Shown piece by piece: positions 41,248 to 49,657 of a DNA stretch of 64,000 nucleotides; position 1 is the stretch's first letter; every line of letters begins with the position of its first letter. This DNA is from Leifsonia sp. Root227. Lineage in GTDB: Bacteria; Actinomycetota; Actinomycetes; Actinomycetales; Microbacteriaceae. The position numbers and the translations under genes were made by a program. The stretch covers positions 682,001 to 746,000 of the forward strand of contig NZ_LMIO01000003.1 in NCBI RefSeq assembly GCF_001428745.1, given 5' to 3'. The notes below the pieces were generated by a model. That model did no database searches and was not told the DNA's origin. It was given only the letters and a program-made list of their open reading frames with translations.

Positions 41248-42104
41248 GGCGTCGCGACCACCACGTCGAGCCCGAGGTCGAGCGCGCGGACGCTGTGGGT
41301 GAGCGCGCCGACCGAGATGACGTCGACACCGGTCTCCGCGACGGCGCGCACCGTCGACAGGTTCACGTTGCCGCTCGCATCCACCAGTGCCCGCCCCGCC
41401 ACGAGCGCGACGCCATCGCGAAGCTGCTCGACCGTGAAGTTGTCGAGCATGATCGTGTCGATCCCCGCCGCGAGGACCGGCTCGATCTGGTCGATCCTGT
41501 CCACCTCGACCTCCAGATGGGTGGTGTGCGAGAGCTGCGCGCGCACGGCGAGCAGCGCATCCGTCACCGACAGCCCTGACTGCTCGGTGAGCACGGCGAG
41601 GTGGTTGTCCTTCGCCATCACGGCGTCTGACAGCGAGAACCGGTGGTTGTGCCCGCCGCCGGAGCGCACGGCGTGACGCTCGAAGGCGCGCAGCCCCGGC
41701 GTGGTCTTCCTGGTGTCCACGATCCGCGCTTTCGTGTGGGCGACCTCGGCGACGTACGACGCCGTGAGCGTCGCGATGCCGCTCATCCGCTGCACGAAGT
41801 TGAGCGCGACCCGCTCGGCCTGCAGCACGGAACGTGCCGGCCCGGACACGGTTGCGAGGGTATCGCCGGCCTGGAACGCGTCGCCGTCCGCGACGGCGAG
41901 CTCCACGACGATGCTCGGGTCGGTGATGGTCATGGCCGCGGCGAACACGGCGCCGCCGGAGAACGTGCCAGGCTCCCTCGCCGCCAGCCGAGCCGTTGCG
42001 GATGCCGTCTCCGGAATGAGCAGCGACGACGTGACGTCGCCCCACGGCGCGTCCTCGACGAGCGCCGCGCGCACGACGGTCTGGATGATCTGGTCGGTCA
42101 GCAT
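41244..42104 (-). CDS. nadC: Nicotinate-nucleotide pyrophosphorylase (quinolinate phosphoribosyltransferase)
   Basis: A 286-aa enzyme of standard length. ALVEDAPWGDVTSSLLIP is the family N-terminus, LNFVQRMSGIATLTASYV and RIVDTRKTTPGLRAFERHAVRSGGGHNHRF contain the quinolinate- and phosphate-binding Arg, Lys and His residues, and IDTIMLDNF lies near the PRPP site. It turns quinolinate plus PRPP into nicotinate mononucleotide, CO2 and pyrophosphate. It overlaps nadB by 7 bases and the desulfurase gene by 4, so the operon is fully coupled. Confidence 0.95.
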   Translation of the reverse strand: MLTDQIIQTVVRAALVEDAPWGDVTSSLLIPETASATARLAAREPGTFSGGAVFAAAMTITDPSIVVELAVADGDAFQAGDTLATVSGPARSVLQAERVALNFVQRMSGIATLTASYVAEVAHTKARIVDTRKTTPGLRAFERHAVRSGGGHNHRFSLSDAVMAKDNHLAVLTEQSGLSVTDALLAVRAQLSHTTHLEVEVDRIDQIEPVLAAGIDTIMLDNFTVEQLRDGVALVAGRALVDASGNVNLSTVRAVAETGVDVISVGALTHSVRALDLGLDVVVATP

Positions 42105-43684
42105 GAAACGGTCACCTCGGTGTCGATCAACAGGGCTGCGTCGGCCGCGTCTGCAGTGCGCGCAGTGTGCCGCGCCTCGGCGGCCGTGGAGGGGAAATCG
42201 GAGCGGAAGTGCGCGCCGCGCGACTCCTCGCGGCCGAGCGCGGACGAGACGACGAGCCTGGCCAGGTCGAGCAGGTTGGCGTCCTCGCGCTCACGGCGCG
42301 TGCGTCCGCCCACCGCGGATGCGCGCCACCCGGCGAGCACGCCGGCCGCGGCTTCGAGCCGTTCCCGGTCGCGGTGCACGCCTGCTGTGTCCCAGAGCAG
42401 CGTCTGGAGCTGCGCCCGGTCGACGGGGACCGCATCCACGTGCTCGCCGGGGGTGGCGGCGACGAGCGCGCCGTCCAGCCACGCCGGTGCCTCCGGCCAA
42501 GCGACCGCATTCGGCCACGCCCCGCTCTCGTCGATCGCCGCCACGGCCCTGTGCGCGAACACCAGTCCCTCCAGCAGCGAGTTCGATGCGAGCCTGTTCG
42601 CCCCGTGCGCTCCGGTGCATGCCACCTCTCCGACCGCGTACAGGCCGGGGAGCGTTGTGCGTCCGCTGGTGTCGGTGGCGACGCCGCCCATCCAGTAGTG
42701 GGCGGCCGGCGTGACGGGAACCGGCTCGCGGGACCAGTCCATCCCGGCTGCGCGGCAGGCGGCGTCGATGGTGGGGAAGCGCCTGGCCAGGAACTCCGCA
42801 CCGAGCGCGGTCGCGTCGAGCACCACGGGACGGCCGCCCTGCGCTGCCACCTCCACGGCGATGCCGCGGGCGACCACGTCGCGCGGGGCGAGTTCCGCAT
42901 CGGGATCCACGTCGAGCATGAAGCGCTCGCCGCGCGCGTTGCGCAGCACGGCGCCCTCGCCGCGCACGGCCTCCGACACCAGGAACGAGCCGGGGATCGC
43001 GAGCGCGGTGGGGTGGAACTGGTAGAACTCCAGGTCGGCGACGGCCGCGCCGGCCCGCCAGGCGGCTGCGACCCCGTCCCCGGTGGTCACCGCCGGATTG
43101 GTGGTGTGCGCGTAGAGCTGGCCTGCGCCGCCGCTGGCGAGGATCACCGCGTCGGCGTCGAGCACGTCGGCCGTCCCGTCGGCCAGGAGCAGTTCGACGC
43201 CGGTGACGGCTCCGTCCGCCACGACGAGGTCGCAGAGGAACGCCTGCTCCACGATGCGCGCCCCGGAGGCACGAACAGCGCGCACCAGCGCACGCTCGAT
43301 CTCGGCGCCGGTCGCATCCCCGCCGGCGTGCAGCACGCGCGCGTTCGAGTGCGCCGCCTCCAGCCCGCGAGCCAGGTCGCCGCCGGAGCGGTCGAACGCG
43401 ACGCCGAACGCGAGGAGGTCGCGGATGCGGTCTGGGCCTTCCGCACAGAGGGCGACCACCGCATCCCGCACGTTGAGGCCCGCCCCGGCGCGCAGCGTGT
43501 CGTCCACGTGCGACGCGACGCTGTCGTCAGGGAAGTAGGCCGCGGCGATCCCGCCCTGCGCGTACGCCGTGTTGCTCTCGACGAGCTCGGCCTTCGTCAC
43601 GAGCGTGACGCTGTGCGTCCTGCTCGCCTCCACGGCGGCGACGAGCCCGGCGATGCCGCTGCCGACCACCACGATCCGCGACAT
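42098..43684 (-). CDS. nadB: L-aspartate oxidase
   Basis: A 528-aa FAD enzyme. IVVVGSGIAGLVAAVEASR binds the ADP part of FAD; NTAYAQGGIAAAYFPDDS and HTTNPAVTTGDGVAAAWRAG are active-site segments; EVACTGAHGANRLASNSLLEGLVFAHRA is the classic NadB/Sdh C-terminal FAD motif. It oxidises L-aspartate to iminoaspartate for NadA. Starts two bases after the nadA stop. The helical C-terminus is complete. Confidence 0.95.
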   Translation of the reverse strand: MSRIVVVGSGIAGLVAAVEASRTHSVTLVTKAELVESNTAYAQGGIAAAYFPDDSVASHVDDTLRAGAGLNVRDAVVALCAEGPDRIRDLLAFGVAFDRSGGDLARGLEAAHSNARVLHAGGDATGAEIERALVRAVRASGARIVEQAFLCDLVVADGAVTGVELLLADGTADVLDADAVILASGGAGQLYAHTTNPAVTTGDGVAAAWRAGAAVADLEFYQFHPTALAIPGSFLVSEAVRGEGAVLRNARGERFMLDVDPDAELAPRDVVARGIAVEVAAQGGRPVVLDATALGAEFLARRFPTIDAACRAAGMDWSREPVPVTPAAHYWMGGVATDTSGRTTLPGLYAVGEVACTGAHGANRLASNSLLEGLVFAHRAVAAIDESGAWPNAVAWPEAPAWLDGALVAATPGEHVDAVPVDRAQLQTLLWDTAGVHRDRERLEAAAGVLAGWRASAVGGRTRREREDANLLDLARLVVSSALGREESRGAHFRSDFPSTAAEARHTARTADAADAALLIDTEVTVSC

Positions 43685-43686
43685 GG

Positions 43687-44985
43687 TCAGGCCGCCATCG
43701 TGGTGTCCGGCCGCGCGGCGAGCATGCGCTCCAGCGCGACCCGCGCGGGCTCCGCCACCTCAGGTCCGACCTGGATGCGGTTCAGCACCTCGCCGCGCAC
43801 CAGCCCCTCCAGCACCCAGGCCAGATAGCCGGGGTGGATGCGGTACATGGTCGAGCACGGGCAGACCACCGAGTCGAGGCAGAAGATGGTGTGCTGCGGG
43901 AACTGCGCCGCCAGCCGCTGCACCAGGTTGATCTCGGTGCCGATCGCGAACGTCGACCCTGCGGGGGCGGCCGCGATGGCCTTGACGATGTAGTCGGTCG
44001 AACCGTACTCGTCCGCGGCGTCGACGACGGCCATCGGGCACTCCGGGTGCACGATCACGCGCACGCCGGGGAACTCGGCGCGGGCGTGCTCGATCTGACC
44101 GACCGTGAAGCGCTTGTGCACGGAGCAGAATCCGTGCCAGAGGATGACGCGCGCATCCTGCAGGGTGTCCTCGTCGCTGCCGCCGAGCGGCTTGCGCGGG
44201 TTCCACAGCGGCATCTGCTCGACGGGCACGCCCATCGCCTTCGCTGTGTTGCGGCCGAGGTGCTGGTCGGGGAAGAACAGCACGCGCTGGCCGCGCTCGA
44301 ACGCCCACTTCAGCACGGTCTCCGCGTTGGACGAGGTGCAGACGATGCCGCCGTGCTCGCCGCAGAAGCCCTTGAGCGCCGCAGAGGAGTTCATGTAGGT
44401 GACGGGGATGACGGGAACGCGGCCGTCAGCATCCGGTTCGGTGCCGTAGAGCTCCTCGAGCTGCTCCCAGCACTCGGTCACCGAGTCGATGTCGGCCATG
44501 TCGGCCATCGAGCACCCAGCGGCGAGGTTCGGCAGGATGACCGCCTGCTCCGGCCGGGAGATGATGTCGGCGGTCTCCGCCATGAAGTGCACACCGCAGA
44601 AGACGATCGTTTCCGCCTCCGGCTTGGCCTTGGCGGCGTTGGCGAGCTGGAACGAGTCGCCGACGAAGTCCGCGTACTGCACCACCTCGTCGCGCTGGTA
44701 GAAGTGGCCGAGGGTCACCACCCGGTCGCCGAGTGTGGCCTTCGCGGCCATGATGCGGTCGTGCAGTTCCTCCGCGGAGGCGGTGCGGTACTCGTCGGGC
44801 AGCTCGCCCTGGCGGGGAGCATCCACCGGGATGGGGTCGGCCATCGACGCGCCTGGGCCGTACGAGGGCGCCAGGGAGTCGAACGTCCACGGGGCGTCGA
44901 CGAGGTCGGGGGTGCAGGTCTCGCCGTTCAGCTCGCCGGTGGCGATGAGCTGGATGGTGGTGTCGACCGAGGCGATGGTGCTCAT
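43687..44985 (-). CDS. nadA: Quinolinate synthase A
   Basis: A 432-aa [4Fe-4S] enzyme. LGHFYQRDEVVQYADFVGDSFQLA, IVFCGVHFMAETADIISRPEQAVILPN and the C-terminal LDSVVCPCSTMYRIHPGYLAWVLEGL supply substrate and cluster ligands, including the Cys residues in FCGVHF, YMNSSAALKGFCGEHGGIVCTSSN and VVCPCS. It condenses iminoaspartate with dihydroxyacetone phosphate to quinolinate. It is separated by 6 bases from the NrtR gene that precedes it on the same strand. Confidence 0.95.
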   Translation of the reverse strand: MSTIASVDTTIQLIATGELNGETCTPDLVDAPWTFDSLAPSYGPGASMADPIPVDAPRQGELPDEYRTASAEELHDRIMAAKATLGDRVVTLGHFYQRDEVVQYADFVGDSFQLANAAKAKPEAETIVFCGVHFMAETADIISRPEQAVILPNLAAGCSMADMADIDSVTECWEQLEELYGTEPDADGRVPVIPVTYMNSSAALKGFCGEHGGIVCTSSNAETVLKWAFERGQRVLFFPDQHLGRNTAKAMGVPVEQMPLWNPRKPLGGSDEDTLQDARVILWHGFCSVHKRFTVGQIEHARAEFPGVRVIVHPECPMAVVDAADEYGSTDYIVKAIAAAPAGSTFAIGTEINLVQRLAAQFPQHTIFCLDSVVCPCSTMYRIHPGYLAWVLEGLVRGEVLNRIQVGPEVAEPARVALERMLAARPDTTMAA

Positions 44986-44991
44986 TCTTCT

Positions 44992-45777
44992 CTACTCTCG
45001 AACGGGTGCTGCTGCTGGTGTCGATGCGGGGGACGAAGCTGCTGGGGAGGTGGCTGCTGGGGATGCGAACGGATGCTGCTGGCGGGGGAGCGGGCCGGCG
45101 TCGGCCAGGTCGATGGAGTCGTTGTACCGGTAGAGGCGCGGCGGCCGGTGCCTGGTGCCGGTGAGGTACTGGTCGGTGGCGACCACGGCGCCGGAGCCCT
45201 CGATGGTGCGCCGGAAGTTGGCGGGGTCGAGCGGCCGGCCGAGCACGGCCTCGTGCACCTCGCGGAGCTGGGCGAGGGTGAACGTCTCGCCGAGGAAGGC
45301 GTGCGCGATGCGCGAGTACTCCATCTTCGTGCGCAGCCGCCAGAGGGCGTACTCGACGATGAGCTTGTGGTCGAAGGCGAGGCTCGGCAGGTCGTCTGCT
45401 GGGAACCAGCGCACGTTCTCGCCGACGCTCGCGAGCGCGGCCTCCTCGCTGCGGACCAGCGCCCAGTAGACGATCGAGACGACGCGCTCAGCGCCCGTCG
45501 AGCGGGAGGCGTCGCCGAACGCGTAGAGCTGCTCCAGGTAGCGCGGGGTGAGGCCGGTGGTGTCGTTGAGGGTGCGGGCGGCGGCGAAGGCGAGATCCTC
45601 CTCGCCGTGCAGCGGCCCGCCCGGCAGCGCCCAGCATCCCTCGAACGGCTGGCGAACGCGGCGGACGAGCGGAAGCCACACGCTCGCGATGTCGCCGGTC
45701 TGGTCGTCGTTGCGGAGCGAGAAGATCACCGTGGACACGGCGAGCACGGCGCTGACGCGTTCACTGTTCGCTGCCAT
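44992..45777 (-). CDS. nrtR: NrtR-type Nudix-related transcriptional regulator of NAD synthesis
   Basis: A 261-aa protein with a Nudix domain (residues about 10-150) and a winged-helix domain (about 155-230: TKMEYSRIAHAFLGETFTLAQLREVHEAVLGRPLDPANFRR). The Nudix box reads GGPLHGEEDLAFAAARTLNDTTGL and lacks the REUXEE glutamates, so hydrolysis is not expected, as in NrtR regulators that sense ADP-ribose. The tail is a Ser/Ala/Pro-rich stretch. It is the first gene of the nad operon, a common actinobacterial arrangement, and probably represses it through a site upstream of its own start. Confidence 0.9.
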   Translation of the reverse strand: MAANSERVSAVLAVSTVIFSLRNDDQTGDIASVWLPLVRRVRQPFEGCWALPGGPLHGEEDLAFAAARTLNDTTGLTPRYLEQLYAFGDASRSTGAERVVSIVYWALVRSEEAALASVGENVRWFPADDLPSLAFDHKLIVEYALWRLRTKMEYSRIAHAFLGETFTLAQLREVHEAVLGRPLDPANFRRTIEGSGAVVATDQYLTGTRHRPPRLYRYNDSIDLADAGPLPRQQHPFASPAATSPAASSPASTPAAAPVRE

Positions 45778-45798
45778 GCGGTCCCTCCCTCACTAAAA

Positions 45799-45809
45799 GT
45801 CACCGTGAC
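45799..45809. promoter_or_regulatory. Candidate NrtR operator
   Basis: GTCAC-C-GTGAC, an inverted repeat with a one-base centre, 22 bases upstream of the nrtR start, within a larger imperfect dyad CACTAAAAG...CTAAGGTG. A further TTAGTGTCA half-site follows at 45827-45835. Position and dyad form suit autorepression of the nad operon; assignment to NrtR is inference. Confidence 0.5.
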
Positions 45810-45915
45810 CCTAAGGTGCACTCATCTTAGTGTCATCTCGACCAGAACCACAAACCCCACGTTTGGCCCTCAAAGGTGGGCGAATCATGTCACATATTTG
45901 TCGCTATGCTTTCTC

Positions 45916-45921
45916 TATAAT
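45916..45921 (+). promoter_or_regulatory. Perfect -10 box (TATAAT), likely leaderless promoter
   Basis: TATAAT ends 11 bases before the ATG at 45933 in an A/T-rich stretch unlike the rest of the window. A start point 6-7 bases downstream would leave a leader of only a few bases, which explains the lack of a ribosome site before this ATG. No convincing -35 hexamer is present. Confidence 0.55.
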
Positions 45922-45932
45922 AATGTGTAGAA

Positions 45933-46244
45933 ATGTTTAGACGACAGATGGTCAGATCAATTGATGTCGATGCGGATCAGTTGAGGGCCGGCGCGAAAGC
46001 GCTGAAGGGCGCCGTCACCGGATCTCGTCCTTCGGCGGATGAGTCCGACGGGTTCGGCGCATCGGTCGCTCTGGGCGCTGTGAGAAGGTTCGAGGGCTAC
46101 TGGGTCCGCGGTCAGTCGACGATCGATGAGCTGGTCGCAGGGCTCGGCGGCGCTCTTGACCTGGCGGCGGATACGTATCTTCGTCGGGATGCGGCGGATG
46201 CCCACGCGTTCCGGAGCGATCGGGGCGGCTTTCATGGGTTCTAG
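45933..46244 (+). CDS. Small WXG100-like/type VII secretion-associated protein
   Basis: A 103-aa, mostly helical protein: SIDVDADQLRAGAKALKGAV, then FGASVALGAVRRFEGYWVRGQSTIDELVAGLGGALDLAADTYLRRDAADA. The two-helix layout with an aromatic-plus-Gly turn (YWVRG) resembles WXG100/ESX-like partner proteins, which dimerise and are exported by type VII systems; the exact WxG is not present. ATG 45933 is used because of the TATAAT just upstream; ATG 45948 is possible. It overlaps the 664-aa hydrolase gene by 11 bases, so the two are likely partners. Confidence 0.7.
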   Translation: MFRRQMVRSIDVDADQLRAGAKALKGAVTGSRPSADESDGFGASVALGAVRRFEGYWVRGQSTIDELVAGLGGALDLAADTYLRRDAADAHAFRSDRGGFHGF

Positions 46245-48228
46245 ATGGGCGGACTGGTCGCCGGTCGGGTTCGACACGGATCCGGCGCCGGGTGATCAGG
46301 ACATGGTGGAGGCCCTGGTCGTTCACTTGCGCACCTGGTCGGGCAGGCTCGAGCGTCAGTCGGTGGTGGCGAGACAGGTGCTGGACACGAACCTCGGGGC
46401 GTCGTCGTGGTCGGGGCTGGCCGCTGACGTGTTCTCTGCTCGGTTGCGCGCACTGGAGGCTGCAGCGGCGCAGGCGGCTGCACGGCACACCGAGGGCGTC
46501 GAGGCGGCGACCAGATGGTCGTCGTCGATGATGTTCGCGCAGGGTGACGCGGATCGTGCGTTGCGCGACGCTGAGGAGGCGCTGGCAGATCTGGAAGCGG
46601 CCGAGGCGTCGGTGGCGGCGCTGGGCGCCGAGCAGGCTGCGTTGTCGGCGGCGTTGCGGGCGCTGGAGAAGGCGTACAACTCGCGCGAGAAGCCTGCGCC
46701 GGGGTCCTCTGCTCCTGGGCATGGGGAGGTGACGTCTGCCCGGCTGCGGGAGCAGGACGCGAGCGACAAGCTGGCGAGCGCGCGCTTCACGGTAGAAGAC
46801 GCGCAGGAGCGGCTGGACGACGCCAAGCGGAGGGCCGAGCGGGCGAGGCGGGAGTACAGCGAGGCAGAGAAGACCTTCGCTGACGCTCTGGACGCTGCGT
46901 TGCATGGGGCGTCGGCGCCTATTCAACAGCTGGAGCTGCAGGCATTCGCGTCGGTCGTCGGCAAGCTCTCGCACATTTCCGCCTCGGCGAGCGTGAACGC
47001 GTCCCTGATGGCCACGTTGCAACGTTTGACTCCCGAGGAGCTGGCAGCGCTCGTGGCGTCGGATCCGAAGCTCGTCCAGCAGTTCTGGGAGCATCCACCG
47101 TCCGCGGACCAGGTCGCGAAATGGTGGTCGAGCCTCGGGGACGAGGCGAAGGACGCGTTCGAGACGGCGGCGCCTGGTGTCTTGGGCAACCTGGCCGGGC
47201 TGCCGTACGGGGTTCGCGACCGCTGCAATCGCGCCGTCTACGAAGTGGCGCTGCTGCGCACGATCAGCCTGACTCCGGAGCAGCGGAAGATGCTGGCCGC
47301 TCTTGAGAAGGTCCTTGCCGACCCGTCAGCATCGTTGGTGTCCCTCAACCTGGACGCGACGGTGCCGATGGTCGCGGTCGGGTACGGCGACCTGGACACA
47401 GCGGACACGGTGACGTGGGCGGCTCCCGGGATGAACTCCGACGCGGCGGATGCGACCGAAGGCTGGTCGCGCGCCGCGAGAAACCTGTACGACGAGCAAA
47501 ACCGCCTCGATGCTGGTCGGTCGCTTGCTGTGGTGGGGTGGTTGGGGTATGACACTCCGGATCTGGTGAGTGTGAGCACTCCGGCGTCGGCGCAGGACGG
47601 GTCGTGGCGGTTCGCGAACGAGCTGGACGGGACGCACGCCACCCGTTCGGCGTCTGCGTCCGCGTCGTTCCCGTATGTGTCGGTGGTGGCTCATTCCTAC
47701 GGAACGACGATGGCGGCCGATGCGCTGACGCGGGTCACGCACGCGGTGGATTCGTTCACGATGCTGGGGTCGGCAGGGATCGACACGCAGGTGGTCACGT
47801 CCTTGTCGGATCTCCGGGTGAAGCAGGCGGGCGAACAGCCCGCGATCTACACCACATCGGCTCGGTTGGACTTCCTCGCGCCGTTCGGTTCGGCGGTGGG
47901 CGGGCGTGCGGAACCGAACCCCGAGGCGCTTGCCAATCCGGGGACGATGTTCGCAATGCCGATGACGGGGTTGACCATGCCGAAGTCAATGAGTGGTGCG
48001 CAGTCGTTCTCGTCCGAGGGGACGGTTCTGCCAAGCGGTGAAGTGTTGAAACAAACCAAGGGCCACAGCGTCTTGGGTGAGAACACGGACGGGCCGAACG
48101 CCCTCAACGGGATCGCACCGGAAGGCTCCGGCTACTTCGACAAGGGTACGGAGGCCTTGCGGAACGCGAGCTATACAACGATCGGTCTGCCCGACAATGT
48201 AGCCGGTGGCTTGAGGTCCACCCGATGA
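46234..48228 (+). CDS. WXG-like coiled-coil protein with DUF1023 alpha/beta hydrolase domain
   Basis: A 664-aa protein. Residues 1-100 are WXG-like (LRTWSGRLERQSVVAR ... SSWSGLAADVFSARLRALEAAA). Residues about 100-226 form a long coiled coil rich in Ala, Glu and Arg. Residues about 260-360 are a helical spacer, and residues about 365-600 are the DUF1023 alpha/beta hydrolase: VAVGYGDLDTADTVTWAAPGMNSDA, LAVVGWLGYDTP and the nucleophile elbow VVAHSYGTTMA (Ser near residue 488). Such proteins are linked to type VII secretion and are predicted exported esterases or lipases, some acting as polymorphic toxins. Start ATG 46234 follows GGGGCGG. It overlaps both neighbours. Lower G+C and different codon use than the flanking operons suggest transfer. 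Confidence 0.85.
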   Translation: MGSRWADWSPVGFDTDPAPGDQDMVEALVVHLRTWSGRLERQSVVARQVLDTNLGASSWSGLAADVFSARLRALEAAAAQAAARHTEGVEAATRWSSSMMFAQGDADRALRDAEEALADLEAAEASVAALGAEQAALSAALRALEKAYNSREKPAPGSSAPGHGEVTSARLREQDASDKLASARFTVEDAQERLDDAKRRAERARREYSEAEKTFADALDAALHGASAPIQQLELQAFASVVGKLSHISASASVNASLMATLQRLTPEELAALVASDPKLVQQFWEHPPSADQVAKWWSSLGDEAKDAFETAAPGVLGNLAGLPYGVRDRCNRAVYEVALLRTISLTPEQRKMLAALEKVLADPSASLVSLNLDATVPMVAVGYGDLDTADTVTWAAPGMNSDAADATEGWSRAARNLYDEQNRLDAGRSLAVVGWLGYDTPDLVSVSTPASAQDGSWRFANELDGTHATRSASASASFPYVSVVAHSYGTTMAADALTRVTHAVDSFTMLGSAGIDTQVVTSLSDLRVKQAGEQPAIYTTSARLDFLAPFGSAVGGRAEPNPEALANPGTMFAMPMTGLTMPKSMSGAQSFSSEGTVLPSGEVLKQTKGHSVLGENTDGPNALNGIAPEGSGYFDKGTEALRNASYTTIGLPDNVAGGLRSTR

Positions 48229-48926
48229 GTCGGAGGCCGGCAGAGTTCGTTGTTTGCTTCGAGAAGATGTGTGCCGTGGCTGCTGCAGCAGCCGTGGTGG
48301 TGTCGGTTTTGGGAGGGTGTATGTCTGTTCCTGTTTTGAGTGATCCTGTTCCGCAGACTCCGGGTGCGCCGCAGAAGACGATCACGGAGTTGTTGACGCA
48401 GTGGGCGGATCTCACCGACGCTGCGATCGCTGCGACCGGTGTCACGGACGGCTGGTTTCGCGGGCCGATCCAGGATCAGAGGCCGTGGGATCCGGCCGCG
48501 GAAGACGTGAGTCTGCCACCGTGTGGGACGGTCGGGTCAAAGACGGCTCACCAGGTGAGCAACAATGTGACGCATGCTGCGTTCGAGGAGGACCCGCATC
48601 CGATTGCGGACAAGCTCACGGCGTATTGGGAGAGCAAAGGGTTCACGGTGACGCGCACCGTCGATTGGACCTCGCCCTCCGGCAAAATGGATGTCTCGAT
48701 CCGTGCCGTGCGGTCGGACGGGGTGTTCTACGGACTTGGCGTCACCAGCACGATCGTCTCCATCGATGTTTCGTCGGAGTGCTCTACCGATCCCTCCATC
48801 GACACGTGGGCGCGTGAGAAGTCGCTGCGGAATCCGCGCTCACCGTCTCCAACCCCGTCTCCGTCGCCTGCTGCCGGAGCGGATGCCCCCGCAGCGGGCG
48901 CCGATGAGTGGTTCTCGTGGATGTGA
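48225..48926 (+). CDS. Tandem lipoprotein, copy 1 (candidate immunity protein)
   Basis: A 233-aa lipoprotein, start ATG 48225 overlapping the hydrolase stop (an internal ATG at 48267 would also give a good signal peptide). Signal segment AVAAAAAVVVSVLGGC ends in a lipobox. The mature part has KTITELLTQWADLTDAAIAATGV, two Cys that could pair (PPCGTVG and SSECSTDP), and EEDPHPIADKLTAYWESKGFTV. The tail is Ser/Pro-rich (SPSPTPSPSP). No named family recognised. Direct coupling to a predicted exported hydrolase and tandem duplication suggest an immunity or partner role (inference). Anchored outside the membrane. Confidence 0.8.
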   Translation: MSRRPAEFVVCFEKMCAVAAAAAVVVSVLGGCMSVPVLSDPVPQTPGAPQKTITELLTQWADLTDAAIAATGVTDGWFRGPIQDQRPWDPAAEDVSLPPCGTVGSKTAHQVSNNVTHAAFEEDPHPIADKLTAYWESKGFTVTRTVDWTSPSGKMDVSIRAVRSDGVFYGLGVTSTIVSIDVSSECSTDPSIDTWAREKSLRNPRSPSPTPSPSPAAGADAPAAGADEWFSWM

Positions 48927-49602
48927 CCCGGCTACGACGGCCCATGCCAGGCCCGACCTGGCATGGGCCACAGAGCGTTGCGACCGTCAAGGGTCGACTG
49001 GCGAGGGCGTGTGCCGCAGCAGCCGCGGTGGTGTCGGTTTTGGGAGGGTGTATGTCTGTTCCCGTTTTGAGTGATCCTGTCCCGCAGAGTCCGGGTGCGC
49101 GGCAGAAGACGATCACGGAGTTGTTGACGCAGTGGGCGGATCTCACCGACGCTGCGATCGCTGCGACCGGTGTCACGGACGGCTGGTTCCGCGGCGCGAT
49201 CCTGGACGGCAAGCCCTGGGATCCGGCCGCAGAGGAAGTCGCCCTGTCGCCGTGTGGGACGGTTGGGGCGAAGACCGCTCACCAGGTCGACGCCGACGTG
49301 ATGCATGCCGCGTTCGAGGAGGACCCGCATCCGATTGCGGACAAGCTCACCGCGTATTGGGAGAGCGAAGGGTTCACGGTGACGCGCACCGTCGATTCAA
49401 TCACCCCTTCCGGCTGGATGGGTATCTCAATCCGTGCTGTGCGATCGGACGGGGTGTATTACGGGCTAACGGCTACCAGCGATCAAGTGTCCATCGGCGT
49501 GAAGTCGGAGTGCTCTACCGATCCGTCCATCGACACGTGGGCGCGTGAGAAGTCGCTGCGGAATCCGCGCTCACCGTCTCCAACGCCGTCTCCGTCGCCT
49601 GC
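48285..49602 (+). repeat. 731-bp-period tandem duplication of the lipoprotein gene
   Basis: The stretch 48285-48871 matches 49016-49602 at a constant offset of 731 bases without gaps, with near identity in the first 170 bases and scattered differences later. Just before it, copy 2 lacks 9 bases present in copy 1 and has lost the internal ATG. The copies therefore arose by a fairly recent tandem duplication and have begun to diverge. Confidence 0.9.
48939..48969. terminator. Perfect 13-bp hairpin between lipoprotein copies
   Basis: GGCCCATGCCAGG pairs perfectly with CCTGGCATGGGCC across a 5-nt loop (CCCGA), 13 bases after the stop of copy 1. It would work as a terminator; it also covers the only plausible ATG start of copy 2 (48944), so in RNA it could hide that start. 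Confidence 0.7.
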
Positions 49603-49657
49603 CGACCACGAGCAGGCCACGCTGTCGCTGTCCTTGAGGGCGTTGGAGAAGCCCTGA
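48944..49657 (+). CDS. Tandem lipoprotein, copy 2, with fused degenerate tail
   Basis: A 237-aa copy of the preceding lipoprotein (start uncertain: ATG 48944 inside a hairpin, or GTG 48908 overlapping copy 1). It keeps the lipobox VVSVLGGC, KTITELLTQWADLTDAAIAATGV, both Cys regions and the SPSPTPSPSP tail, but then ends in DHEQATLSLSLRALEKP. That ending aligns with the coiled coil of the upstream hydrolase (EQAALSAALRALEK), and the similarity continues at DNA level past the stop to about 49679. Copy 2 is thus joined to a relic of a second hydrolase gene. Expression is uncertain; it may be a decaying orphan copy. Confidence 0.62.
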   Translation: MPGPTWHGPQSVATVKGRLARACAAAAAVVSVLGGCMSVPVLSDPVPQSPGARQKTITELLTQWADLTDAAIAATGVTDGWFRGAILDGKPWDPAAEEVALSPCGTVGAKTAHQVDADVMHAAFEEDPHPIADKLTAYWESEGFTVTRTVDSITPSGWMGISIRAVRSDGVYYGLTATSDQVSIGVKSECSTDPSIDTWAREKSLRNPRSPSPTPSPSPADHEQATLSLSLRALEKP

